From assembly GCF_016863295.1 (NCBI RefSeq), contig NZ_BOOP01000004.1, positions 62,001 through 126,000 of the forward strand: a stretch of 64,000 bases of DNA, in the 5' to 3' direction. Both the position numbers and the translations under genes were made by a program. The notes beneath the pieces were generated by a model. That model did no database searches. It was not told where the DNA came from and saw only the letters and a list, made by a program, of their open reading frames with translations. This document shows positions 32,273-41,768 of this stretch, one piece after another (position 1 is the first letter of the stretch; every line of letters begins with the position of its first letter). Source of the stretch: Planotetraspora phitsanulokensis. Its GTDB lineage: Bacteria; Actinomycetota; Actinomycetes; Streptosporangiales; Streptosporangiaceae.

Positions 32273-34600
32273 TCACTCGCGCGCGGTCTCCGGCAGGTGG
32301 TCCCGTGCCGCGGCGACGGCCGCCTGGCCGACGCTGATCCCGCCGTCGTTCGGCGGCACCCGGACGTGTGTGAGCACCCGGAAGCCGCTCGCGTTCAGCC
32401 CTTTGGCGACCCGGCCGAGCAGGAGCAGATTCTGGAAGACCCCGCCGGAGAGCGCCACGGCCGAGACGCCGGACTCGTCGCGCAGCATCTCGCAGACGCG
32501 CACGACGACGTCGGCCGTCCCGTTGTGGAACCGGGCGGCGACGACGGCGGGCGCCACACCCGCGAGAAGGTCATCCGCCGCCGCCCTGACCAGATCAGCG
32601 CCGGCCACCACGACCGGACGCCCGGCCGAGACTCCCGCGCGGTAGGCGCCGTGTTCGGCGGGGTCGGCGTGCTGCTCCAGTTCGACCGCCGCCTGCCCCT
32701 CGTAGTTGATCGTGTCGCGCAGGCCGAGCACGGCGGACACCGCGTCGAACAGCCTCCCCGCGCTGGAGGTCGTCGGGGAGTTCACCCCGGCCCTGCCGAG
32801 CCGGAGGACGTCCGCCCACGCCGCCTCATTTCGGCGGACCACGTCCAGCCCCTCAGGCGGCCCACCGCCGTACGCCGCGTCGAGATAGGCGGCCGCCATC
32901 CGCCACGGCTGCCGGATCGCCGCGGTTCCGCCCGGCATCGGCACCGGTGCGAGGTGGCCGAGCCGCCGGAAGGAGACCAGGTCGGCTAGGAGGAACTCGC
33001 CGCCCCAGATGGTGCCGTCGGCGCCGTAGCCCAGACCGTCGAAGGCCACGCCGAGCACCGGTCCCTCCTCCCCGTTGTCGGCGAGGCAGGACGCGATGTG
33101 CGCGTGGTGGTGCTGCACGCCGACCGAGTCGACGCCGGTCATCTCCAGCGCGTGCTTGGTCGACAGATATTCGGGATGCAGGTCGTGCGCCACGAGTTCG
33201 GGGCGGACGTCGAAGAGCCTGGTGAAGTGGTCGATGCCGGTGACGAAGGACCGCATCGTCTCGTAGTTCTCCAGATCCCCGACGTGGTGAGAGACGAACG
33301 CGTGCCTTCCCTTGACGAGGCAGAACGTGTTCTTGAGCTCGGCGCCGCACGCGAGGATCGGCCTCCTGGCCGGCCGGCTGAGCCGTACGGGGTCGGGCAC
33401 GTGGCCCCGGGAGCGGCGCAGCACCGCCTCCCGGCCGAGGAACGGACGCACGACGGAGTCGTCGGTGCGGATGTGGATGGGCCGGTCGTGGACGAGGAAG
33501 GCGTCCGCGATGCCCGCGAGCCGCTCAAGCGCGTCGGCGTCGTCGTAGGCGATCGGCTCGTCGGACACGTTCCCGCTGGTCAGCACGATGGTGGTGCCCA
33601 GCTCCGCGAGCAGCAGGTGGTGGAGGGGCGTGTACGGCAGCATGAGGCCGAGCCGGCGGTCGCCCGGAGCCACCGAGTGGGCCACGGCAGGCGCCCCCGG
33701 CAGCCGTCCGGTCGCGGCACCCCGTCGCGGGAGAAGCACGATGGGCCGGGCTCGGCCGGTGAGCGACGCCACGGCGCCCTCGTCGAGCTCGCAGAGCGCC
33801 GCCGCCGTCTCCACGTCGGGGACCATGACGGCGAACGGCTTGTCCTCGCGGTGCTTGCGGGCCCGCAACGTCGAGGCGGCCGCCTCGTCGTCGGCTCTGA
33901 CCGCCAGGTGGTAGCCGCCGAGGCCCTTGATCGCCACGACCCCGCTCCCTCGCAGCAGCGCGGCGGCGGCCCGCAGGGGATCACCCGGGAGTTCGGCCCC
34001 GTGCGCGTCGACCAGCCGGAGCCGGGGACCGCAGTCCCAGCAGGAGATCGGCTGCGCGTGGAACCGGCGGTCGCCCGGGTCCGCGTACTCCGCCGCGCAG
34101 GCAGCGCACATCGGGAAGGCCGCCATCGTCGTGTTCGGGCGGTCGTACGGCACGTCGCGCACGATCGTGAACCGCGGCCCGCAGTTGGTGCAGTTGATGA
34201 ACGGATAGCCGAACCGGCGGTCGGCGGGATCGGCGAGCTCGGTCAGGCAGTCGCCGCAGGTCGCGGAGTCAGGGGAGACGAGGGCCTGCCGCGGCCCCGA
34301 ACCGTCGCTGCCCACGATCGTGAACTCACCGCCGCCGTCGGGCTCGCCGGACCTGACGGTGACCCGTTCGATCTCGGCGAGCGGAGGGGCGTCGCGTTCG
34401 AGGGCGGCCAGGAACGCGGCGATCCCGGCCGGTGTCCCCTCGACCTCCACGAACACGCCGCCCGCGTCGTTCCCCACTCGTCCGGCCAGGCCGAGCCGGG
34501 TGGCCAGGCCGTACACGAAGGGCCGGAAGCCGACGCCCTGGACGACGCCCTCCACCCGCACGTGCCGGCGTATCGGCCCGTCGAGTGGCTCAGTGTGCAT
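32273..34600 (-). CDS. hypF: Carbamoyltransferase HypF
   Basis: A 775-residue HypF, which makes the cyano ligand precursor for [NiFe]-hydrogenase. The order is acylphosphatase domain (VEGVVQGVGFRPFVYGLA), two zinc fingers with paired CxxC (CGDC...CTNC, CAAC...CWDC), a YrdC-like domain (GLGGYHLAVRADD) and a Kae1-like carbamoyltransferase domain (HHHAHIASCLADNG, VALSGGVFQN). It is full-length and looks intact. No other hyp or hydrogenase gene is present in the window. It overlaps the NmrA-like gene by 11 bp. Confidence 0.9.
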   Translation of the reverse strand: MHTEPLDGPIRRHVRVEGVVQGVGFRPFVYGLATRLGLAGRVGNDAGGVFVEVEGTPAGIAAFLAALERDAPPLAEIERVTVRSGEPDGGGEFTIVGSDGSGPRQALVSPDSATCGDCLTELADPADRRFGYPFINCTNCGPRFTIVRDVPYDRPNTTMAAFPMCAACAAEYADPGDRRFHAQPISCWDCGPRLRLVDAHGAELPGDPLRAAAALLRGSGVVAIKGLGGYHLAVRADDEAAASTLRARKHREDKPFAVMVPDVETAAALCELDEGAVASLTGRARPIVLLPRRGAATGRLPGAPAVAHSVAPGDRRLGLMLPYTPLHHLLLAELGTTIVLTSGNVSDEPIAYDDADALERLAGIADAFLVHDRPIHIRTDDSVVRPFLGREAVLRRSRGHVPDPVRLSRPARRPILACGAELKNTFCLVKGRHAFVSHHVGDLENYETMRSFVTGIDHFTRLFDVRPELVAHDLHPEYLSTKHALEMTGVDSVGVQHHHAHIASCLADNGEEGPVLGVAFDGLGYGADGTIWGGEFLLADLVSFRRLGHLAPVPMPGGTAAIRQPWRMAAAYLDAAYGGGPPEGLDVVRRNEAAWADVLRLGRAGVNSPTTSSAGRLFDAVSAVLGLRDTINYEGQAAVELEQHADPAEHGAYRAGVSAGRPVVVAGADLVRAAADDLLAGVAPAVVAARFHNGTADVVVRVCEMLRDESGVSAVALSGGVFQNLLLLGRVAKGLNASGFRVLTHVRVPPNDGGISVGQAAVAAARDHLPETARE

Positions 34601-35537
34601 TCCGCGGGCCTTCCGGCCCGACGAACAGATGGGCGTGTTCCACGACGAACCGCTCCACGGACTGGGCGGGCGTCCCCGTGACCTCCTCCACGGTCCCGGT
34701 CGACCGGTCGTACCGGTTCTCGCGATGCAGCCGGGCCATCGTGATGAGGTGCTGAGTCACGTGGGGCGGCAACTCCGGATGGGCCGCCAGCCGCTGCGCC
34801 CAGACGTCGGGGGGCACGTCCACATAGGTGACGGGTTTGCCGAGCGCGCGGGAGTACTCGGCGGCGATGCCGTTCATGTCCTGCGACCGCGGCCCGGTCA
34901 GCTCGAGCACCTGGCCGATGTAACGGTCAGGATCGTCCAGGACGGCCAGGACCACGCGGGCGACGTCGGCGGCGGCGACCGGAGACGTGCGGCCCTCGCC
35001 GAAGGGCAGCGGAAGCGTCCCGCTCTGCGCGACCGGCCGCGCGACCAGGCTCGTGAACAGCACGTTGTCCAGGAACGCCGTGGGCCGGACGTACACGACG
35101 GGGAGCCCGGACCACTCCAGCACCTGCTCGGAGAGCCAGTGCAACCGCTGCTGGCTGGACTCCTCGGTGCTCACCGCGGTCATCTGGGACACCGTCATCT
35201 GGGAGATGTTCACCAGCGCCTCGAGGCCGCCCCGCGCGCGGGCCACGGTGGCGACGGTCGCCGTCGCCTCCAGGTAGGAGGAGGACACGCTCAGGCTGAA
35301 GAACATCCGGGTGATGCCGTCGAGCGCCTCGGCGACGTGGTCGGGCCGTGTGAGGTCGCCCACCACCACGTCCGCGCCGATGGAGCGCAGATGGCCGGCG
35401 CGCTCGTCGTCGTGGTGCACCATCGCGCGCACCGGGACGCCCTGTCGGCAGAGCGTCTCGACGACCATGCGGCCGACGCCGCCACCTCCGGCACCGCCGC
35501 CCGCTCCGGTCACCAGGATCCGCGGCTTCGCCATCAT
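34590..35537 (-). CDS. NmrA-like NAD(P)-binding protein
   Basis: A protein of about 315 residues of the atypical SDR/NmrA class. A glycine-rich loop VTGAGGGAGGGGVGRM is longer than the usual GxxGxxG, and VRAMVHHDDERA, VVVGDLTRPD and YVRPTAFLDNVL follow. Such proteins act as redox sensors or quinone reductases. Starts at 35537 and 35534 are both possible. Its 3' end overlaps the hypF start, so the two are probably co-transcribed. Confidence 0.8.
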   Translation of the reverse strand: MMAKPRILVTGAGGGAGGGGVGRMVVETLCRQGVPVRAMVHHDDERAGHLRSIGADVVVGDLTRPDHVAEALDGITRMFFSLSVSSSYLEATATVATVARARGGLEALVNISQMTVSQMTAVSTEESSQQRLHWLSEQVLEWSGLPVVYVRPTAFLDNVLFTSLVARPVAQSGTLPLPFGEGRTSPVAAADVARVVLAVLDDPDRYIGQVLELTGPRSQDMNGIAAEYSRALGKPVTYVDVPPDVWAQRLAAHPELPPHVTQHLITMARLHRENRYDRSTGTVEEVTGTPAQSVERFVVEHAHLFVGPEGPRNAH

Positions 35538-35968
35538 CGGGCCCGCCCCTCCTCCGTAGAACCTGCCCTGACCTGCGGCGCAATCCTATGATCGCCCGAG
35601 CTCCCAGAGGCGGTACGGCACGGCACGGGCCAGCCCCGGTTCCCCCACAGCTCGGCGAAGACACTCCGCCACCCGTGATCGGAACGGGCCGGCCGGACGC
35701 CGCGGCCATGGCGGCGCCCTCTCCCTCTCCCGCACGGCGGGGCGGCGCCGACAGGCAGGACGGCGCCTGCAGGGTGGCGCCTGCGGGGTGGGCAGTGCCC
35801 GCAGAGCGGCACCTGCCGGTCGGCCCAGACGGGGGCGGCACTATCTTGCGAGACGATAGGAAAGCGCGCCGGCGCGGACGACGTCTGGCGGCGCGCAGGC
35901 GACTTTGACATGATCGGCCGCCACCGACCCAGGGTCACACCGATCATCACCGCGGAGGGGGCTTCCCG
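35538..35968. other. Intergenic region of 430 bp, no gene seen
   Basis: The region between divergent NmrA and DUF5709 genes contains GC-rich repeats of GGCGCCTGC around 35760-35800. I see no convincing coding frame. It must hold both promoters. Confidence 0.4.
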
Positions 35969-36466
35969 ATGGCCGACCGAGACGACGACTTCGACGAGGA
36001 TTTCCAGGAGGACATTCTGGAGGACGACGGCGTCCTCGAGCCCTCGGACTCCTTGCTGACCGACGACCTCGACGACGACCCACTCGACACCGGCCTGACC
36101 GCCGCCGAGCGCTGGTCGGCCGGCCAGCGCTACGGCACGACGGCCGCCGAGGCCGAGGAGGGCGAGTCGCTCGACCAGCTGCTGGCTGAGGAGGAGCCCG
36201 AACCCGACCCGGCCATGCTCGCCGGGCGCTGGGACGAGGCGGAGGCGCGCAGCGGACGGCTGATCGGAGAGGACGGCGATCGTTCCGGCGCGCTCCTGGG
36301 CCGTGACGTCGGCGTCGACGCCGGTGCGGCGAGCGCCGAGGAGGCGGCCGTGCATCTCACCGACGAGGACACGGACCGGGACGCCGAACTCGACGACCCC
36401 CTGGACGAGGATCTCGACGAGGCCCTCGCCAACCTCGCGGCCGACGAGGCCCGCGACGCCGACTGA
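35969..36466 (+). CDS. DUF5709 domain protein
   Basis: A 165-residue, very acidic protein (start MADRDDDFDEDFQEDILEDDG) with LTAAERWSAGQRYGTTAAEAEEGESLDQLLAEE, the signature of DUF5709. It has no membrane segment and is probably disordered. Proteins of this kind are widespread in actinomycetes and of unknown function. It is a single gene followed by a strong hairpin. Confidence 0.8.
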   Translation: MADRDDDFDEDFQEDILEDDGVLEPSDSLLTDDLDDDPLDTGLTAAERWSAGQRYGTTAAEAEEGESLDQLLAEEEPEPDPAMLAGRWDEAEARSGRLIGEDGDRSGALLGRDVGVDAGAASAEEAAVHLTDEDTDRDAELDDPLDEDLDEALANLAADEARDAD

Positions 36467-36491
36467 CGCAGGACACCCCGGCCGAGGGACA

Positions 36492-36522
36492 CTCGCCCGG
36501 CCGAGGACATCGGCCGGGCGAG
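36492..36522. terminator. 13-bp hairpin terminator
   Basis: CTCGCCCGGCCGA (36492-36504) and TCGGCCGGGCGAG (36510-36522) pair perfectly around loop GGACA, 25 nt after the DUF5709 stop. Confidence 0.8.
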
Positions 36523-37050
36523 GACACCGGCGGAGCGGTCGGGCCCGTCCGCGCGCGCCAGCGAGAAGGGCCTCGCCTGCAGAAAGTCGGGAGGTTCCCC
36601 CGCGACAGGCGGCTCATCGGCCAGTCATCCCGGCCGTTGTGTTCGGCCCGCACAAGCGGGGCGACCTCGTCGCCGAGCAGTCTCTGATCCGATGGAGTCT
36701 TCAGAACATCTCGGCGATCGATGAGGCGCGCGCGGAGTTCGACGGCAGAGCGAATCCGCCACACTAGCCCGGCACCGGACTCCGTTTCCCCCGCGAACCA
36801 TCCATGTCCTGAAATAGGCGCCGCTGTGTGCCATGTCGGGGAACTTTCCGCAGTTCAGAAAGACGGCGTTCCGGGAACCGCATCCTCACGCGCCGGGAAT
36901 CCGGCCCCGGCCGGAACCCCGACGTGGCCGATCGTTGGCCGCCCGTTCACCTTCGCGTACTAAATACGGAAGTAACCGTTAAGTCAGACGGAATTGGGTT
37001 TCATTATCTGCATCCACTATCTGAACTTTTATGTCCAGAAAGGTGCACTT
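36523..37050. other. Intergenic region with possible small frame
   Basis: A GTG-started 42-codon frame (36639-36767, plus) has codon bias like local genes (third positions mostly G/C) and contains FGPHKRGDLVAEQSLIRWSL. It has no ribosome site and no family I recognise, so it could be a gene remnant. The final 90 bp are AT-rich and probably carry the promoter of the DUF839 gene. Confidence 0.35.
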
Positions 37051-38496
37051 GTGAACTCTCCCATTTCCCGTCGAAACCTTCTCCGTTCCGGCGCGGTCGG
37101 CGGTCTGGGCATCGCCATCGTCGGCAGCATCGAGGCGATCGCCGGCCCCACGGCGGCGCAGGCCGCCCAGGCGGGCGCGGGCAGGACCGTCGGCTACGGG
37201 CCCGTCGTCCTGGACCCGAAGGGCCTTCTCTCGCTCCCCCGGGGCTTCTCCTACAAGATCGTCGCCGAGGCGGGCAAGACCCTCCTCGAGACGGGCCACC
37301 CCACGCCCAGCGACGCCGACGGCACCGGCTGCTTCCGCGGGCCCAAGGGCTTCGTCCTGGTGAACAACCACGAGATCGGCGGGGGCGAGCCGTACGGCGT
37401 GCCGCCTCTCGCGGGACTGACCTACGACCCGGGCGCCCAGGGCGGCACCACCAACATCGAGGTCGACAAGCACGGGAACCGGGTCCGCGAGTACGTCAGC
37501 GTGGCCGGCACCCACAACAACTGCGCGGGCGGCATCACGCCGTGGGGCACCTGGCTCACCTGCGAGGAGACCGAGCAGCGCGCCGGCGGCGTCTTCCAGA
37601 AGGACCACGGGTACGTCTTCGAGGTCGACCCGTTCGACCGCAAGGCCAACCAGAACCCGGTCCCGCTGAAGTTCCTCGGCCGGTACGCCCACGAGGCGGT
37701 CGCGGTCGACCCCCACACCTCCGCGATCTACCTCACCGAGGACGCCGGTAGCCCGAACGGGCTGTACTTCCGCTGGCTGCCCCCCAAGCACTTCCACGGC
37801 CGCAAGGGCGAACTGCGAGAGCTCGCGCTCGGCAAGGGCGGCGACACCGCGGGCAAGCTGCAGGCCATGAAGTGCTCCAAGGGCGGCAAGCACATCGGCG
37901 ACCTGTCGGAGGCCACCACCCCGGGCACGCGCTACAAGGTCACCTGGGTCGACGTCCCCGACCGCGACGCCAAGACCGTCTCGGTGCGCAAGCAGTTCAC
38001 CGATGACCAGATCACCCGCAGCCGCAAGCTCGAAGGCGCCTGGTGGGGCGACGGCGGCGCCTACTTCGTCGCCAGCTACGCCCGCCATGACGACGGCAGC
38101 CGCAACGAGCACGACGGCCAGGTCTGGTTCTACGACCCCGACTCCGAGACGATCACGCTCAAGACGATCTTCGGTGTGAACCCGGACCCGGAGGCGGACA
38201 CCAACTACGACGGGCCGGACAACATCACCGTCTCGCCGTACGGCGGCGTCATCCTGGCCGAGGACGGCGAGGGCCTGTCCCACCTGGTCGGCGTCACCGA
38301 GGGCGGCAAGCCGTACGCGCTGGCTCGCAACGAGCTCAACGACAGCGAGTTCACCGGCCCCACGTTCAGCCACGACGGACAGATCCTGTTCGCCAACATC
38401 CAGTCGCCCGGTTACGTCTTCGCCATCACCGGGCCCTGGGGTCGCAAGGACGACCACGGCCACGACCACGGCGGACACGGTCACGACCACCACTGA
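37051..38496 (+). CDS. Secreted PhoX/DUF839-family protein
   Basis: A 481-residue Tat substrate. The signal SRRNLLRSGAVGGLG lies near residue 5, and hydrophobic stretch and AQAA sites follow. The body matches the PhoX/DUF839 beta-propeller family of calcium/iron phosphatases and related proteins: LVNNHEIGGGEPYG, GGTTNIEVD, GTHNNCAGGITPWGTWLTCEET and PDNITVSPYGGVILAEDG. The C-terminus is His-rich (HGHDHGGHGHDHH). Phosphatase activity is inferred. GTG 37051 is chosen because it starts just before the Tat motif. Confidence 0.8.
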   Translation: MNSPISRRNLLRSGAVGGLGIAIVGSIEAIAGPTAAQAAQAGAGRTVGYGPVVLDPKGLLSLPRGFSYKIVAEAGKTLLETGHPTPSDADGTGCFRGPKGFVLVNNHEIGGGEPYGVPPLAGLTYDPGAQGGTTNIEVDKHGNRVREYVSVAGTHNNCAGGITPWGTWLTCEETEQRAGGVFQKDHGYVFEVDPFDRKANQNPVPLKFLGRYAHEAVAVDPHTSAIYLTEDAGSPNGLYFRWLPPKHFHGRKGELRELALGKGGDTAGKLQAMKCSKGGKHIGDLSEATTPGTRYKVTWVDVPDRDAKTVSVRKQFTDDQITRSRKLEGAWWGDGGAYFVASYARHDDGSRNEHDGQVWFYDPDSETITLKTIFGVNPDPEADTNYDGPDNITVSPYGGVILAEDGEGLSHLVGVTEGGKPYALARNELNDSEFTGPTFSHDGQILFANIQSPGYVFAITGPWGRKDDHGHDHGGHGHDHH

Positions 38497-38575
38497 GCCG
38501 CCACGCCGGTCGCCGGGGACAGGTGCGTCCCCCTCGACCGCCCCAGGCACCTCCCCTGCCTGCGGACCGCGGCCG

Positions 38576-38612
38576 CGACGCCGCCCTCTCCCGTTCGGGA
38601 AGGGCGGCGTCG
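38576..38612. terminator. Hairpin terminator after the DUF839 gene
   Basis: A 12-bp stem, 38576-38587 with 38601-38612 (CGACGCCGCCCT/AGGGCGGCGTCG), encloses a second 4-bp stem TCCC/GGGA. Confidence 0.8.
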
Positions 38613-38649
38613 TGCATCCGGCCGTCGTTCATGCGCCGCACTAATGGGA

Positions 38650-38677
38650 CCAATCCGACGGCCGTTCGGCTCCGAAG
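38650..38677 (+). promoter_or_regulatory. SigK-type promoter before sigK
   Basis: CCAATCC (38650-38656) and CCGAAG (38672-38677) are separated by 15 bp. The same boxes and spacing recur at 40138-40165. They resemble the CCATCC/CCGAAT boxes reported for mycobacterial SigK, which suggests autoregulation. Confidence 0.65.
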
Positions 38678-38739
38678 TCTGGTCGGCAGGTTCTGTCCGG
38701 TGATTTGATCGGGTCACTCGACGCCGCGAGGGAGTTCGC

Positions 38740-39333
38740 ATGAGGCCGGAGGATGAGGCGCCGCCGGAGGGTCGGCCGCATGCCGCCCCGCCTGAGCTGG
38801 AAGACCTCCTGCGCTGGGTGGCGCGGGGTGACCGGGACGCCTTCGAGCAGGTGTACGCGCTGGTCGCGGGACCCGTCTTCGGCATGGTGCTGCGCGTCGT
38901 CCGTGACCGGGCGCAGAGCGAGGAGGTCACGCAGGAGGCCCTGGTGGAGGTGTGGCGCGCCGCGGCCCGTTACGACCCGGAGCGGGGCTCGGCGATGGCG
39001 TGGGTGATGACCATCGCCCATCGCCGCGCCATCGATCGCGTCCGTTCGGCTCAGGCGGGGGCCGACCGGGAGACCCGCGTGGCGCGGATGGACGTGCACC
39101 GGCCGTTCGACGAGGTGGCCGAGTCGGTGGCCGCCCGCTTGGAGCAGGAACGGCTCCGGCGCTGCCTGGGAGGATTGACGGATCTTCAGCGTGAATCGGT
39201 TACTTTCGCCTATTACGGTGGATACTCCTACCGGGAGGTCTCCGAGCTGTTGAAGGTTCCGCTGGCGACGGTGAAGACACGGATGCGAGACGGGCTGATC
39301 CGCCTGCGCGACTGCCTGGGGGTGGAGCGGTGA
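38740..39333 (+). CDS. sigK: RNA polymerase sigma factor SigK
   Basis: A 197-residue ECF sigma factor. It contains LEDLLRWVARGDRDAFEQVYALV, the region 2 helix VVRDRAQSEEVTQEALVEVWR, AWVMTIAHRRAIDRVRS and region 4 LTDLQRESVTFAYYGGYSYREVSELLKVPLATVKTRMRDGL. These and the RskA-type gene overlapping by GTGA identify it as SigK. An autoregulatory promoter lies 60 nt upstream. Membrane-bound RskA should hold it inactive. Confidence 0.85.
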   Translation: MRPEDEAPPEGRPHAAPPELEDLLRWVARGDRDAFEQVYALVAGPVFGMVLRVVRDRAQSEEVTQEALVEVWRAAARYDPERGSAMAWVMTIAHRRAIDRVRSAQAGADRETRVARMDVHRPFDEVAESVAARLEQERLRRCLGGLTDLQRESVTFAYYGGYSYREVSELLKVPLATVKTRMRDGLIRLRDCLGVER

Positions 39334-40112
39334 GCGTCAGAGGATCCGACGTGCACGCGCTGGCCGGGGCCTACGCCCTGCACGCCATCGACGACGACGG
39401 CGAGCTGCGTCTGTTCGAGGAACACCTGTCGGGGTGCGCCGAGTGCGCGCAGGAGGTGCGCGGACTCGCCGAGACGGCCACGCGGCTCGGGCTGGCCGCG
39501 GCCGTCGAGCCCCCGCCCGCGCTGCGTGATCGGATCATGGCGGAGATCGGTCAGGTCCGTCAGCTGCCCCCACTGGTCGCGCCGTCGCCGAGTATCCGGG
39601 AGTCCCGCTCCTCGGCGGAGCGGCGAAGCCCCCTGGCCGGGTGGCTCCGCTGGCGGCCCCGGCTCGCGGCCGCGCTCACCGCGACGGCGGTCGCGGCCGC
39701 GGTCCTGCTGGGGGTCGTCGCGGTCAGGACCCAGGCCGGGCTCGACGAGCTGCGCGCGACCGACCGCGAGGTGACCGCCGTGCTCGCGGCGCCGGACGTG
39801 CGGTCGGCCACGGCTCCGTCGGGAGCCGCGGGCGGCACCGTGGTGGTGTCCCGGTCCCAGGGCAAGATGGTGTTCGTCGCCTCGGGGCTGGCCTCTCTGC
39901 CGGACAGCCGCACCTACCAGCTCTGGCAGATCGGCCCGGAGGGAGCCCGCTCGGCGGGCCTCCTCCGCCCGGACGGCACCGGCCACATCTCTCCCGTGGT
40001 GTCCGCGACGGTGGACGGAGCCACCACGGTGGGAGTGACCGTCGAGCCCGCGGGAGGCTCGGAGCAGCCCACCACCCAGCCGCTCCTCCTGCTCGACCTG
40101 CCCCAGGCCTGA
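39330..40112 (+). CDS. rskA: Anti-sigma-K factor RskA
   Basis: A 260-residue membrane protein. The N-terminal zinc-associated anti-sigma motif shows HALAGAYALHAID and HLSGCAECAQEV (HxxxCxxC). One transmembrane helix (AAALTATAVAAAVLLGVVAV, about residues 105-125) leads to the extracellular RskA domain with VFVASGLASLPDSRTYQLWQI. It releases SigK on regulated proteolysis in known systems. The GTG start is coupled to sigK. Confidence 0.85.
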   Translation: MSVRGSDVHALAGAYALHAIDDDGELRLFEEHLSGCAECAQEVRGLAETATRLGLAAAVEPPPALRDRIMAEIGQVRQLPPLVAPSPSIRESRSSAERRSPLAGWLRWRPRLAAALTATAVAAAVLLGVVAVRTQAGLDELRATDREVTAVLAAPDVRSATAPSGAAGGTVVVSRSQGKMVFVASGLASLPDSRTYQLWQIGPEGARSAGLLRPDGTGHISPVVSATVDGATTVGVTVEPAGGSEQPTTQPLLLLDLPQA

Positions 40113-40137
40113 GCGCCTGACTCCGCTCCGCGACAGA

Positions 40138-40165
40138 CCAATCCGAATGCGTGAGGGCTCCGAAG
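40138..40165 (+). promoter_or_regulatory. SigK-type promoter, probably leaderless transcript
   Basis: CCAATCC (40138-40144) and CCGAAG (40160-40165) have the same 15-bp spacing as the sigK promoter. The following GTG at 40173 is only 7 nt past the -10 box, so the mRNA would start at or next to the start codon. A hairpin TGAGGGCT/AGCCCTCA (40152-40171) overlaps the box. Confidence 0.65.
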
Positions 40166-40172
40166 CCCTCAT

Positions 40173-41726
40173 GTGACAGCTGAGAAACGGGTTCACTCCC
40201 CGATCGCGGCGGCCGTCTCCGGCCTGCTGTCGGCGGCGGCGGCCCTCGGCGCGGCGGAACTGGCCGCCGCGCCGCTCCGGCCGCAGGCGAGCCCCCTTCT
40301 CGCTGTGGGTTCGGCGTTCATCGACCTCACCCCCGAATGGCTCAAGGATTTCGCGATCCGGACGTTCGGGGCCGATGACAAGACCGTCCTGCTGCTCGGC
40401 CTGGTGGCCGCGGTGGCCGCGTGCGCGATCGCCGCCGGTCTCCTGTCGACCCGCCGGCCCCGCCTCGCGGCCGGGGGGCTGATGACGCTCGGCGCACTCG
40501 CCACCGTGGCGGCGCTGTCGCGCCCCGGCGCGGTGCCCGCCGACGCGCTGCCGTCCCTGGTGGCGGCCGTCACCGGCGCTTTCGCCCTTCACGTGCTGCG
40601 CCGGGCGCGCCGACCGCGCCCACCGCGCCCTGGCCTCCCGGCGCCGGCAGAGGCGCCGCGTACCGACAGAAGGGCACTGCTGCGGACGGGAGTCGCGGTG
40701 CTGGGCTTCGCAGCAATCAGCGCCGCGACCGGGCGCATGGTGAACGGTGCACGCGACGCCGCCGCCGGCGGTGGGGGTCTCGCCCTGCCCCTTCCCTCTG
40801 ACCCCGCGCCGCCGTTGCCTTCGGGCAGCGACCTGCGTCTGCCCGGACTGAGCTCCTTCACGACGCCGAACAGGAGCTTCTACCGGGTCGACACCGCCCT
40901 GGTCGTCCCGCGCGTGCCGTACCGGGACTGGCGGTTGCGCGTCCACGGGCTCGTCGACCGGCCCGTGGAGCTGACCTTCGACCAGGTACTCTCGCGGCCA
41001 CTGGTCGAGCGGGACATCACGCTCACCTGCGTGTCGAACGAGGTCGGCGGCCCGTACACCGGGCATGCGCGGTGGCTCGGCATCGATCTGGCCCGGTTGC
41101 TCCGAGAGGCTGGCGTACGGTCCGAAGCCGATCAGATCCTCTCGCGCTCCGCCGACGGGTGGACCTGCGGCACTCCCGTGGAGGCCGTCCTGGACGGCCG
41201 CGACGCGCTGCTCGCCGTCGGCATGAACGGCGAGGTGCTCCCCGCCGCGCACGGCTTCCCCGCCCGCATGATCGTCCCAGGCCTGTACGGCTACGTCTCG
41301 GCGACCAAATGGGTGACCGAGATCAAGCTCACGCGCTTCGCCGACGAGCAGGCCTACTGGACCCGCCGCGGCTGGGCCGAGAGCGCCCCGATCAAGACCG
41401 CCTCCCGCATCGAGGTGCCCAAGCCGTTCGCCCGCATCCCGGCCGGCCGTACGACCGTCGCCGGGACCGCCTGGGCCCAGCACCGCGGCGTGGCCGCGGT
41501 CGAGGTGCGCGTCGACGAGGGGCCGTGGACGCGGGCCCGGCTCGCTCCGTCGCCGACCCCCGACACCTGGCGGCAGTGGCACCTGGACTGGTCGGCCACT
41601 CCCGGCGACCACCACCTGGAAGTCCGCGCCATCGACGCGACCGGCCAGGTCCAGCCGTCGCAGCGGACGCCGCCGTTCCCCGAGGGCGCGACCGGACGGC
41701 ACTCGGTCCTCGTGACCGTCTTATGA
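40173..41726 (+). CDS. Membrane-anchored molybdopterin-dependent oxidoreductase (sulfite oxidase/YedY-like)
   Basis: A 517-residue protein. About four hydrophobic helices occupy residues 10-170, and RTDRRALLRTGVAVLG resembles a Tat-like segment. The oxidoreductase molybdopterin-binding domain then shows TCVSNEVGGPYTGHARWLGIDL (Cys that ligates Mo), MNGEVLPAAHGFPARMIVPGLYG and KWVTEI, and a C-terminal Mo-co dimerisation domain (VEVRVDEGPW) follows. The catalytic part faces outward. It is probably a SigK target. It lacks a ribosome site, consistent with a leaderless mRNA. Confidence 0.85.
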   Translation: MTAEKRVHSPIAAAVSGLLSAAAALGAAELAAAPLRPQASPLLAVGSAFIDLTPEWLKDFAIRTFGADDKTVLLLGLVAAVAACAIAAGLLSTRRPRLAAGGLMTLGALATVAALSRPGAVPADALPSLVAAVTGAFALHVLRRARRPRPPRPGLPAPAEAPRTDRRALLRTGVAVLGFAAISAATGRMVNGARDAAAGGGGLALPLPSDPAPPLPSGSDLRLPGLSSFTTPNRSFYRVDTALVVPRVPYRDWRLRVHGLVDRPVELTFDQVLSRPLVERDITLTCVSNEVGGPYTGHARWLGIDLARLLREAGVRSEADQILSRSADGWTCGTPVEAVLDGRDALLAVGMNGEVLPAAHGFPARMIVPGLYGYVSATKWVTEIKLTRFADEQAYWTRRGWAESAPIKTASRIEVPKPFARIPAGRTTVAGTAWAQHRGVAAVEVRVDEGPWTRARLAPSPTPDTWRQWHLDWSATPGDHHLEVRAIDATGQVQPSQRTPPFPEGATGRHSVLVTVL

Positions 41727-41768
41727 CCATTCCCGCCATCTGTCCGACCGATCAGAAGGAAGATCAGC

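Noticed and set aside
40152-40171. Hairpin before the Mo-oxidoreductase as terminator
   Set aside because: It overlaps a SigK-type -10 box and ends 1 nt before the start codon, so a promoter explanation fits better.
39228-41702. 824-codon minus-strand open frame
   Set aside because: It lies opposite rskA and the Mo-oxidoreductase, is Arg/Gly-rich with no domain signature, and is a product of high-GC codon bias on the true strand.
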